Below are positions 54,992-63,164 of a stretch of DNA of 64,000 nt, piece after piece. Source of the DNA: Mycolicibacterium tusciae JS617 (lineage in GTDB: Bacteria > Actinomycetota > Actinomycetes > Mycobacteriales > Mycobacteriaceae). The stretch lies in assembly GCF_000243415.2 (NCBI RefSeq), contig NZ_KI912270.1, positions 4,092,001-4,156,000 of the forward strand, written 5' to 3'. The notes under the pieces are model-generated. The model had not been told where the DNA came from. It saw only the letters and a program-made list of their open reading frames with translations, and made no database searches. Every line of letters begins with the position of its first letter. Within the stretch, counting starts at the first letter, position 1. The position numbers and the translations under genes were made by a program.

Positions 54992-55795
54992 GTGACCGAT
55001 ATCGAACCCTCGGAGCTCACCAAGTGGGATCCGAGGCTGACCGAACGCGTCATGGGAATCATGCGGCCCTTCCTCAAGCGGTACTTCCGGTCGGAGACGC
55101 GGGGACTGGAGAACATTCCGCCAGGCGGCGCACTGCTGGTCTGCAACCACTCCGGTGGCATGTTGCCGATGGACGTCCCGATTCTCGCCGCCGACTTCTA
55201 CGACCATCACGGGTATGACCGTCCGCTCTACACGCTGAGCCACGACATGCTCTCGGTCGGACCGACCGGCGATTTCTTCAAGAAGATCGGCTATATCAGC
55301 GCCAACCACGCGAACGCTGACGAGGCGCTGCGCTCCGGCGGCCTGGTTGTGGTGTTCCCCGGTGGCGACTACGACGTGTACCGGCCGACGTTCGCCGAGA
55401 ACGTGATCGACTTCGGCGGCCGCACCGGCTACGTGAAGGCCGCCCTGAACGCCGGGGTGCCGATCGTCCCCGCGGTCGGCATCGGCGGCCAGGAGACCCA
55501 GATCTTCCTCACCCGGGGGACCTGGCTGGCCGAGCGCCTCGGGCCGATCGCCCGTCTGGCACGCACCAAGATCGTTCCGGTGTCCTTCGGTTTCCCGTTC
55601 GGACTGTCCCTGGTGGTTCCGCCCAACATCCCCTTGCCGTCCAAGATCGTCATGAAGGTATTGCCGCCGATCGACCTGGTCGCCGAATTCGGCGAGGATC
55701 CCGACATCGACGAGGTCGACGCGCACGTGCGACATGTGATGCAGCGGGCGCTGGACGAACTCGCCGGCGAACGCCGACTTCCGATACTGGGCTGA
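54992..55795 (+). CDS. Lysophospholipid/glycerol acyltransferase family protein
   Basis: A 267-aa PlsC-fold acyltransferase. The catalytic block is VCNHSGGMLPMDV (His with a downstream Asp), followed by FPGGDYDVYRP (the EGTRS-equivalent region) and VPIVPAVGIGGQE. It is probably membrane-associated and acylates a lysolipid or related alcohol. Preceded by a KstR-like operator and followed 40 bp later by the LipC-like hydrolase on the same strand, suggesting a lipid-remodelling unit. GTG 54992 is the start; there is only weak SD (GGGGATCACC) upstream. Confidence 0.87.
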   Translation: MTDIEPSELTKWDPRLTERVMGIMRPFLKRYFRSETRGLENIPPGGALLVCNHSGGMLPMDVPILAADFYDHHGYDRPLYTLSHDMLSVGPTGDFFKKIGYISANHANADEALRSGGLVVVFPGGDYDVYRPTFAENVIDFGGRTGYVKAALNAGVPIVPAVGIGGQETQIFLTRGTWLAERLGPIARLARTKIVPVSFGFPFGLSLVVPPNIPLPSKIVMKVLPPIDLVAEFGEDPDIDEVDAHVRHVMQRALDELAGERRLPILG

Positions 55796-55835
55796 TCTGT
55801 TTTGAATACCGGCCCGGTGGCTATCAAGGTCTTCC

Positions 55836-57155
55836 ATGAGTAAGCGTCGCTTCACGTTGCTGCGCGCGGTCGCAGAACTCGTCAACGCCGCCAACGGCGT
55901 GCAGCCCATCGCCCGCGAGGGCTACCCCACCATCGGCGTGTTCGCGTTCGGCTGGCCGACGTCAGAGCTGTCGCCGGTGTACATGGGCGTATCGATGCTC
56001 GACGCGGTGCGCCGCGGGCTGCGTGGTGACTTCCGCGGGACCCGGGGCCGGATCGCGTTGGTGCTCACGGCAATCGCGTGGGCGCTGCTGTACCTCATCC
56101 ACCGCCGCAATGTCGCATCGGAACCGCACTTCGAAGAGCCGCTGCGTAAGGCTCTCGGCGACGACTACGAGCGCATCGCCGCCCAGTCGCAGCCCGCGCG
56201 CCGTCGCCGCGCCCAGATCGGTGTCTGGCCAACCGACCTTGTCCGCAGGCGCTACGTCGAGAAAGCCAGCACCGTGCAATACGGTCCGCATCGCCGGGTG
56301 AACCGGGCTGACATCTGGCGCCGCGCCGACCTGCCGCGCGACGGCAAAGCGCCCGTGCTTCTGCAGGTGCCCGGCGGTGCCTGGGCGATCGGTATGCGAC
56401 GGCCGCAGTCCTATGCCCTGCTGAGCCATATGGCCGAGCGTGGCTGGGTGTGCTTGTCGATCGACTACCGGGTCAGCCCGCGCAACACCTGGCCGGACCA
56501 CATCGTGGACGTCAAGCGCGCCCTGGCGTGGATCAAGGAGAACATCGCCGATTACGGCGGTGACCCGAATTTCGTTGCGATCACCGGAGGTTCGGCTGGC
56601 GGACATCTGTCATCTCTGGCCGCGTTGACGCCGAACGATCCGCAGTGGCAGCCCGGATTCGAGGACGCCGACACGTCGGTCGTCGCAGCGGTGCCGATCT
56701 ACGGCCGTTACGACTGGTTCACCACGCACGGTTCCGGCCGCAAGGAATTCATCGCCTTCCTGCAGAAGTTCGTGGTGAAAAAGCCTTTTGCCCAGAACAG
56801 GCAGACGTACCTCGACGCATCCTCGATCAAGCGGTTACACCCCGATGCCCCACCGTTCTTCATCCTCCACGGCCAGGACGACTCGATCATCCCGGTTGGC
56901 GAGGGCCGCGAGTTCGCTGACGCGTTGCGGGAGGTGTCGACGTCCACCGTCGCCTATGCGGAGATCCCGCACGCGCAGCATGCGTTCGACTTCTACTACG
57001 GCTCACCCCGCGCCCACTACACGGCACGAGCGGTCGAGGAGTTCCTGTCGTGGGTGCACGCCAAGCGCGAGGAAAAGGCCGAGCCGACAATCAGGCCACC
57101 GGCGGCTGAGCCGACAATCAGGCCACCGTCGGCGGAGCCGACAATCAGGCCATAG
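55836..57155 (+). CDS. lipC: Alpha/beta hydrolase, LipC-like, with C-terminal repeat tail
   Basis: A 439-aa esterase. The first about 115 residues form an N-terminal region with a hydrophobic segment (IALVLTAIAWALLYLI), then the hydrolase domain: oxyanion segment VPGGAWAIG (Pro in place of the usual His of HGGG), nucleophile GGSAGGH, Asp in HGQDDSIIP and His in PHAQHAFDF. The end carries three copies of AEPTIRP. It resembles Mtb LipC (Rv0220), a surface esterase, and is paralogous to 58585-59850. It overlaps the convergent WS/DGAT gene by 11 bp. The symbol rests on synteny. Confidence 0.83.
   Translation: MSKRRFTLLRAVAELVNAANGVQPIAREGYPTIGVFAFGWPTSELSPVYMGVSMLDAVRRGLRGDFRGTRGRIALVLTAIAWALLYLIHRRNVASEPHFEEPLRKALGDDYERIAAQSQPARRRRAQIGVWPTDLVRRRYVEKASTVQYGPHRRVNRADIWRRADLPRDGKAPVLLQVPGGAWAIGMRRPQSYALLSHMAERGWVCLSIDYRVSPRNTWPDHIVDVKRALAWIKENIADYGGDPNFVAITGGSAGGHLSSLAALTPNDPQWQPGFEDADTSVVAAVPIYGRYDWFTTHGSGRKEFIAFLQKFVVKKPFAQNRQTYLDASSIKRLHPDAPPFFILHGQDDSIIPVGEGREFADALREVSTSTVAYAEIPHAQHAFDFYYGSPRAHYTARAVEEFLSWVHAKREEKAEPTIRPPAAEPTIRPPSAEPTIRP
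57081..57152 (+). repeat. 27-bp tandem repeat, three copies, at the lipC-like 3' end
   Basis: Units starting GAGCCGACAATCAGGCCA at 57081, 57108 and 57135 (period 27 bp) encode AEPTIRP-P-A/S three times; the last runs into the stop. The repeat reaches into the zone overlapping the convergent WS/DGAT stop, so it also sets that gene's end. Confidence 0.95.
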
Positions 57156-58560
57156 CGGATTCGATGACCGTCAGCCGCTCGGAAAGTCCTGCGGCGCGGC
57201 GAATTTCGACGAACGCCTCGACCATTGCGTCGGTCAGCTCGTGCGGATCTTTCAAGGTGGCCCCGTCGGACAGCACGGATACGTTGAGCTGATCGACATA
57301 GCTCCACACCGTGATGTTCAGGCCGCTGCCCGTGGTGAGTGGGCCGACCGAGTAGATCTCGGTGACCAGCGCGCCGCCGACGCGGCCGGGTTCGCGGGGG
57401 CCAGGCACGTTCGAGATCGGGATGTTGAGCACCTTGTTCTGGCCGTCCTTTTCGGCCAGCCAGTGGAACAGCCGCTCCGCGGGTCCCGGTGGAAAATAGG
57501 CCGACCATCGGCTGACGAGTTCGGGCCCGAGCAGGTGATGTGACTCCTTGGCGTCCACCGCGGCTTCGTGCACTGCCTGCACGCGCGCCAGCGGGTCGTC
57601 GAGTTCGATCGGCACCACCATCATCACGCCGCTGAATCGGTTGCCGGAGATGCGGTCCTTCGAGAAGTCGAAACTGACTGGGACCGAAGCCAATAGCGAG
57701 TGTGCGGCGTGTCCGTCGTACTTTAGCGACAGCTGACGCAGTGCACCCGAAGCGATCGCGAGCACCATGTCGTTGATGGTGACGCCGAGGTGCTTGCTGG
57801 TTTCCTTGACGTCCGCGAGGGCCAGCGTCGTGGTGGCGAACTTGCGCTGTGCGTCGACGCGGTGATTCATGAACGACGGCGGCGGTGTGAAGGGCCGCGT
57901 CAGTTCCGGAGACAGCTTCTTCGAACTCTTGCGAACCCTGCCGATGCCCTGCGCCGTGTAGCGCATCACTCCCGGCAGCCGGCCGATGTGCCGCATGTGG
58001 TCGGCGAACGCGGTGCGCAAGAGTTCACCCTTGGTGGGCGGCGGTTCGCAGGCATACGAGTCGCGATCCAGCGGTGGACTTTGTTGCAGGTCCATCCCGC
58101 GTGCCAGCAGGTTGGCCGAGGCGACACCGTCGGCAAGGGCGTGGTGAATCTTGCCGAGCACCGCGATCCGGCCGTTCGCCAACCCCTCGATGAAGTACAT
58201 CTCCCACAGCGGCCGGCTGCGATCGAGCGCGGTGCTGGCGATCCGGCCGACGGCCTCGTCGAGCTCGCGGCGGCCGCCGGGGCTGTCGACGCGATACGGA
58301 CGAACGTGGTATTCGAGGTCGACCTCGCAGTTCTCCCGCCACATCGGATGGTGGAACTTGAAGGGGACGTCGACGAGCTGATAGCAGAACGGGTCGAGCT
58401 TGTGGAGGCGGCCGTGGATGACTTGACGGAACTCGTCGATGCCGAAATGGCGGCCCTTGAGCTCGGATACATCGATAACCGCGAGCTTGAGGGTGTGCAT
58501 ATGCACGGTCGGCGTCTCGCTGTAGAGCAGGACAGCGTCCCACCCGCTGAGTCTTTTCAC
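57145..58560 (-). CDS. Wax ester synthase/diacylglycerol acyltransferase (Rv0221-like)
   Basis: A 471-aa WS/DGAT that makes triacylglycerol or wax esters from acyl-CoA. The active-site HHxxxDG is KIHHALADGVA (His139-His140, Asp144); the conserved LNIPISNVPGPREP block (PLW and ND motifs also present: SRPLWEMYFIEG, TINDMVLAIASG) is seen. ATG 58560 follows the upstream hydrolase by 24 bp on the same strand, so an esterase and an ester-forming enzyme share a transcript. It sits in the conserved place of Rv0221. Confidence 0.93.
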   Translation of the reverse strand: MKRLSGWDAVLLYSETPTVHMHTLKLAVIDVSELKGRHFGIDEFRQVIHGRLHKLDPFCYQLVDVPFKFHHPMWRENCEVDLEYHVRPYRVDSPGGRRELDEAVGRIASTALDRSRPLWEMYFIEGLANGRIAVLGKIHHALADGVASANLLARGMDLQQSPPLDRDSYACEPPPTKGELLRTAFADHMRHIGRLPGVMRYTAQGIGRVRKSSKKLSPELTRPFTPPPSFMNHRVDAQRKFATTTLALADVKETSKHLGVTINDMVLAIASGALRQLSLKYDGHAAHSLLASVPVSFDFSKDRISGNRFSGVMMVVPIELDDPLARVQAVHEAAVDAKESHHLLGPELVSRWSAYFPPGPAERLFHWLAEKDGQNKVLNIPISNVPGPREPGRVGGALVTEIYSVGPLTTGSGLNITVWSYVDQLNVSVLSDGATLKDPHELTDAMVEAFVEIRRAAGLSERLTVIESAMA

Positions 58561-58584
58561 AAGCTACCTCCCTGCCCGGGGCAG

Positions 58585-59850
58585 CTAGATGACCTTCTTG
58601 GCCCCGATCAGCGACCGGTTGCGATGAATCTGCTTGAGGAACAACCCGATTGCGGTCGACATCGATCCTGTGCGGGCACCGTCGATCATATCGAACGCAT
58701 GACCCGCGCCCGGCAGTTCGACATATCCCACCACCGAATGCGATGCCGCGCGCAGTTGCTCGACGAAGCTGCGCGCCTGCGCGACGGGGATGACGCTGTC
58801 ACCGGTGCCGTGGACGACGAGGAACGGCGGCGCGGCGGCGTGCACGCGCGCGATGGGAGATGCCTTACGGAAGATGTCGGGATGGCGGTCCAGCTTGCGC
58901 CTGACCACGATGCGTTCCAGGAAGTCGACGAACCTGACCCTTTCGACGGTCGAACGGTCCTCCCAGTCGTAGCGGCCGTAGATGGGCACCACGGCGTCCA
59001 CCGAGGTATCGGAGCCCTCCGGAAGTTCGGCTTGAAATTCCGGGTCGTTGGCGGTCAGACCGGCCAGGGCCGCCAGGTGGCCACCGGCCGAGGTGCCGGC
59101 GATCGTCACGAAATTGCGGTCGCCGCCGAACTTGTCGGCGTTGGCGCGGGCCCACGCGATCGCCGTCTTGACATCGGTGATGTGCGAGGGCCACGTGTGA
59201 TGTGGCGCCACCCGGTAGTCGATGGACAGGCACACCCAGCCGAGTTCGGCCAGGTGCGACATGAGCGCGTAGCCCTGCAGCATGCGACCGCCGTGCACCC
59301 ATGCGCCGCCGGGCACGAAAATCAACACGGGCGCGGGCTCGGCGGGCAGATCCTTTCGGCGCCACACATCGAGCAGCTGAGATGGGCGTGGCCCGTACTG
59401 GACCGACGACCGATGGACATTGCGGCGCTGCTCTCGCATTTTCCACAGCGGCGGCACCTTCTCGGGCGCCGGCCACTCGATATCGAGGTCCTTGGCATTG
59501 ACGATTCCGCGGAGCGCCGCCGCGGTCACGGTATGCGTGCAGTCTCTGTCTGCGCGCTTTTGCTCGGCATCTCCGGGGCTAAGCAGCGATTTCGCCGTCG
59601 CGCCGAGGAAGTCGGGAAGATGCCGATAGCCCCATACGCTCGCCGCGGTTGCTGCACCAAGCGGCTCAAGGTGTTTCCCGATGACGGGTAAGGACGCGCA
59701 CGCGACGCTCATGGCGAGCATGTAGTCCGACGGGCCGGCGTTCAGCAACCACCGGGCGCGTGTCCACATCGTCGGTCCGGGGTACCGAATTTCCGGTGGC
59801 GGAGACATTTCGCGACTGTACCCCGCAGCAGAGTTTTCAAACGACAACAT
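58585..59850 (-). CDS. Alpha/beta hydrolase, LipC/LipW-like paralogue
   Basis: A 421-aa esterase, paralogous to the gene at 55836-57155 (shared SSVQYGP/STVQYGP, CLSIDYRV, PIYGRYDW blocks). The oxyanion segment is VPGGAWVHG (Pro instead of His), with nucleophile GTSAGGH, Asp in HGTGDSVIP and His in GAGHAFD. The N-terminal about 130 residues are helical and partly hydrophobic. Starts at 59850 or 59808 (MSPPPEIRYPG) are possible. It heads an operon with the WS/DGAT gene. Confidence 0.86.
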   Translation of the reverse strand: MLSFENSAAGYSREMSPPPEIRYPGPTMWTRARWLLNAGPSDYMLAMSVACASLPVIGKHLEPLGAATAASVWGYRHLPDFLGATAKSLLSPGDAEQKRADRDCTHTVTAAALRGIVNAKDLDIEWPAPEKVPPLWKMREQRRNVHRSSVQYGPRPSQLLDVWRRKDLPAEPAPVLIFVPGGAWVHGGRMLQGYALMSHLAELGWVCLSIDYRVAPHHTWPSHITDVKTAIAWARANADKFGGDRNFVTIAGTSAGGHLAALAGLTANDPEFQAELPEGSDTSVDAVVPIYGRYDWEDRSTVERVRFVDFLERIVVRRKLDRHPDIFRKASPIARVHAAAPPFLVVHGTGDSVIPVAQARSFVEQLRAASHSVVGYVELPGAGHAFDMIDGARTGSMSTAIGLFLKQIHRNRSLIGAKKVI

Positions 59851-59984
59851 TCGCTATATGTCTACTGATTGCGCCTGCACAGTTGTCTGTAAGCCCGGAT
59901 CACGTAGACGCTGAGCTGTACCGGAGGGCTAGCGTGACGTAACGGGCGTCAAATGTAAACAAATCGAAAATGGAGACCGCCATC

Positions 59985-62201
59985 GTGAGTAAGTCAGCAC
60001 TGGCCATCACAGAAGAGCACACAGACCTTGCCGACGCGGCGTTTGGCCAGCTCAGCCGGGTGAACAGCCGGGCCGCGGCCCGCGCGGCGCTCGAGGGCGG
60101 ATCTTCCCATCCCGCCGAGGTCTGGTCGGCGGCCGCCGACCTGGGGTGGACCGGTCTGGCGATCGCCGAGGAACACGGCGGCTCGGGCTTCGGGCTGTCC
60201 GAACTGGCAGTGGTGCTGGAGGCCCAAGGGCACGAACTGTGCCCGGGGCCCCTCCTGCCGAGCGTCGCCGCGGCAGTGGTCATCGACCGCTGCGCATCGG
60301 ATTCCCTTCGCGCTCAATTGCTTCCGGGATTGGCCGACGGCAGTACCGTCGGCGCGCTCGCGGTCTCGGGCAGCGTGACGATCGGCCCCGATCTGGTGGT
60401 CACCGGCGAGAGCCCCGCCGTACTGGGTGCACCTGACGCCGATCTCCTCGTCGTCATCGCAGGTCAGGACGTTGTCGTGGTTGACGCCAGCCAGAAAGAC
60501 GCAGCAGACGGTGTCACCGTGACGGCGCTGGAGTCGTTGGATCCGACCAGGAGCCTCGGGTCCGTCGCACTGCGCGGCGTGGCCGTCGCCGAGGACCGGG
60601 TGCTGCGCGGCGCGGCCCGCAAGGCGCGCACCGTGTTCAGGATCTTGGCGTCGGCCGAAGCCGTCGGCGTCAGCTGGGCGAGTCTGGAGATGGCCGTCGA
60701 ATACGCCAAGGTGCGCGAGCAGTTCGGCCGCACCATCGGCACGTTTCAGGCGGTCAAACACCATGCCGCGAACATGCTCGTCAACGCGGAAGAGACGACA
60801 GCGGCCACCTGGGACGCGGCGCGCGCCGATGATCTTGACACCGCGTGGTTTGCAGCCGCGGTCGCCGCATCCCACGCCATCCGGACTCAGATCTTCAACT
60901 CGCAGAACAATATTCAGCTGCACGGCGGGATCGGTTTCACCTGGGAGCATGACGCGCATCTCTACCTGCGCCGGGCTCGCACGCTCGCCGCGTTGATGGC
61001 CGAAGCCGGCGATCCGCTGCTCGACATCGTCGAGGGTCAGCGCAGCGGCCAGGCGCACGGCGCCTCGTTTACCCTGCCCGAGGAAGCCGAGAAGTACCGC
61101 GAGCAGGCGCGCGAGGCTGTCGCCACGTTGCGCGGGCTGCCCGCCGAGGCACGACGCGACTTTCTGGTCGACTCCGGATACTTGGTGCCGCACTGGCCCA
61201 AGCCGTGGGGCCGCGCCGCGGACGTGCTCGAGCAGTTGGTGATCGAGGAGGAGTTCGGTTCGGCGGGCAGGAGCGAAGCGACCGGGGATTCAAAACCGGT
61301 CGATCGGCCCGACATGGGCATCACCGGCTGGGTGACGTTGACGATCTCGCAGGCGGGCACCGACGACCAGCGTGAGCGCTGGGTCGAACCGGTGCTGCGC
61401 GGTGAGGTCATGTGGTGCCAGCTGTTCTCCGAGCCGGGCGCGGGCAGTGATGCCGCCGCGGTGCGCACGTCGGCCAAGAAGGTCGACGGCGGGTGGCGCG
61501 TCACCGGGCAGAAGGTGTGGACCAGCCTGGCCCACCTCTGTCAGTGGGGACTGGCGACCGTACGCACCGATCCCGACGCCGCCAAGCACGCCGGCGTGAC
61601 GATGATGGCGATCGATATGAAAGCCGAAGGCGTGACCGTGAACCCGCTGAAGGGGATGACCGGCCACGCACACTTCAACGAGGTGTTCTTCGACGACGTC
61701 TTCGTACCCGACGAGGACGTGGTCGGCGACGTGAACAAGGGTTGGCTGGTGGCCCGCGCGACGCTCGGCAACGAGCGCGTGTCGATCGGGGGTGGTTCGG
61801 GCGGCGCCAGCGGCTTCTCTGCCGACGATCTCATCAAGCTGCTCGACAATGCTCCCGCCGAAACCGCCGCCTATTACCTGCGTCGTGCGGGTGAGGTCAT
61901 CGCCGAATCTCATACCCTGCGGCTGCTCAACCTGCGTCGGGTCACCCGCGCGATCGCCGGCTCCGAACCCGGCCCAGAGGGCAACGTCACGAAGCTGCTG
62001 CTGGCCGAGGCCGGCCAGCGGATGACCGAGCTGGGCCTGGAATTGGCGGGCTCGGCGGCCATCGTCGGGCAGACACCGACGCTGACGTTGGCCTACCTGG
62101 GCAACCGCGCCATGACCATCGCGGGCGGCACGTCGGAGATCACGCGGAACACGATCGCCGAACGGATTTTGGGCCTGCCCCGCGATCCACTGCTGAAGTA
62201 A
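59985..62201 (+). CDS. Fused double acyl-CoA dehydrogenase
   Basis: A 738-aa protein, GTG 59985 chosen because GGAG lies 9 nt upstream (ATG 59970 has none). It holds two ACAD domains. Residues about 1-360 end with NIQLHGGIGFTWEHDAHLYLRRA, the beta-type half with the catalytic Glu region. Residues about 370-738 have LFSEPGAGSDAAAVRT, KVWTSLAHL and GGTSEITRNTIAERIL, the alpha-type half. So it is a natural fusion equivalent to the split pair at 49614-51781, in reversed order. FadE proteins of this length exist in mycobacteria; the substrate is unknown. A TGACG-N7-CGTCA palindrome lies upstream (59935-59951). Confidence 0.9.
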   Translation: MSKSALAITEEHTDLADAAFGQLSRVNSRAAARAALEGGSSHPAEVWSAAADLGWTGLAIAEEHGGSGFGLSELAVVLEAQGHELCPGPLLPSVAAAVVIDRCASDSLRAQLLPGLADGSTVGALAVSGSVTIGPDLVVTGESPAVLGAPDADLLVVIAGQDVVVVDASQKDAADGVTVTALESLDPTRSLGSVALRGVAVAEDRVLRGAARKARTVFRILASAEAVGVSWASLEMAVEYAKVREQFGRTIGTFQAVKHHAANMLVNAEETTAATWDAARADDLDTAWFAAAVAASHAIRTQIFNSQNNIQLHGGIGFTWEHDAHLYLRRARTLAALMAEAGDPLLDIVEGQRSGQAHGASFTLPEEAEKYREQAREAVATLRGLPAEARRDFLVDSGYLVPHWPKPWGRAADVLEQLVIEEEFGSAGRSEATGDSKPVDRPDMGITGWVTLTISQAGTDDQRERWVEPVLRGEVMWCQLFSEPGAGSDAAAVRTSAKKVDGGWRVTGQKVWTSLAHLCQWGLATVRTDPDAAKHAGVTMMAIDMKAEGVTVNPLKGMTGHAHFNEVFFDDVFVPDEDVVGDVNKGWLVARATLGNERVSIGGGSGGASGFSADDLIKLLDNAPAETAAYYLRRAGEVIAESHTLRLLNLRRVTRAIAGSEPGPEGNVTKLLLAEAGQRMTELGLELAGSAAIVGQTPTLTLAYLGNRAMTIAGGTSEITRNTIAERILGLPRDPLLK

Positions 62202-62250
62202 ACGGTGGACCGGATCGGACTCGGGATCACGCTGACGTAATACTGGTTTG

Positions 62251-63162
62251 GTGGCCGGCGCCTTCAAGTCTTCGGACTTCCATCCAGATCTACGTCGCAT
62301 CGCTCGGCTCACACCCAAACAAGTGGTGACGCCGGTGACGCTGCCGGTCATTCGGCTGGTAACCCGCCGGATGTGGCGGCGCGTCCCCAAAGGCGTCGAA
62401 GCGCTGACCCTGCCGTCGGGTGTCGGGGTCCGGTTGTACCGGCCGACCGGTGTCACCGGCGCCGGACCCGCGCTGTTGTGGATACACGGCGGCGGCTACG
62501 TCATCGGCCATCCGGGCCAGGACGACGAGCTATGCCGCCGCTACGCCAGGAGCCTGGGCGCCACAGTGGTGTCGGTCGATTACCGGCTGGCACCCGAGCA
62601 CGCCTACCCGGATGCGCTGGAGGACTGCTATGCGGCCTTGACCTGGTTGGCGCGACTGCCGTCGGTGGATGCAAGCCGCATCGCGATCGGAGGCGCCAGC
62701 GCGGGCGGCGGCCTGGCGGCCGCACTGGCGCTGCACACGCGCGATCAGGACGAAATCGCACTGGCCGCCCAGTTGCTGGTCTATCCGATGCTCGATGACC
62801 GCACCGTGGGCCGCGATGAGCCCAACCCCGGACTTCGGCTGTGGAACCGGACGAGCAACGACTTCGCGTGGTCGGCCTACCTAGGCGAGGCCGACCCCGA
62901 GGTGGCAGTGCCTGCGCGGCGGACGGACCTGCGCGGACTGCCGCCGGCCTGGATGGGCGTCGGAACACTGGACCTGTTCCACGACGAGGACCTCACGTAC
63001 GCGGAACGGCTGGAGGCCGCAGGCGTGCCATGTGAAGTCGAAGTCGTCGAGGGCGCCTTCCACGGCTTCGACGGGATCGCTCCGAAAGCCGAAGTGTCGC
63101 AGGCATTTTTCGACAGCCAGTGTGCCTTGCTGCGGCGACTCCTGACCCCGGCTGCCGCCTAG
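62251..63162 (+). CDS. Hormone-sensitive-lipase-type esterase
   Basis: A 303-aa alpha/beta hydrolase of family IV. Oxyanion motif HGGGYVIG, then VSVDYRLAPEHAYP, nucleophile GGASAGGGLA, Asp in TLDLFHDED and His in GAFHGFD: a complete triad. GTG 62251 (or TTG 62248) is the start, 49 bp after the fused dehydrogenase. A TAATACT -10-like element at about 62237-62243 suggests its own promoter. Mycobacterial relatives (LipH/LipN/LipI types) cleave short-chain esters. Confidence 0.88.
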   Translation: MAGAFKSSDFHPDLRRIARLTPKQVVTPVTLPVIRLVTRRMWRRVPKGVEALTLPSGVGVRLYRPTGVTGAGPALLWIHGGGYVIGHPGQDDELCRRYARSLGATVVSVDYRLAPEHAYPDALEDCYAALTWLARLPSVDASRIAIGGASAGGGLAAALALHTRDQDEIALAAQLLVYPMLDDRTVGRDEPNPGLRLWNRTSNDFAWSAYLGEADPEVAVPARRTDLRGLPPAWMGVGTLDLFHDEDLTYAERLEAAGVPCEVEVVEGAFHGFDGIAPKAEVSQAFFDSQCALLRRLLTPAAA

Positions 63163-63164
63163 CC

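Noticed and set aside
57790..59691. Long open frame (633 codons) on the plus strand across the WS/DGAT and hydrolase genes
   Set aside because: It spans two well-supported minus-strand genes and their junction; no motif, no SD; shadow of high GC.
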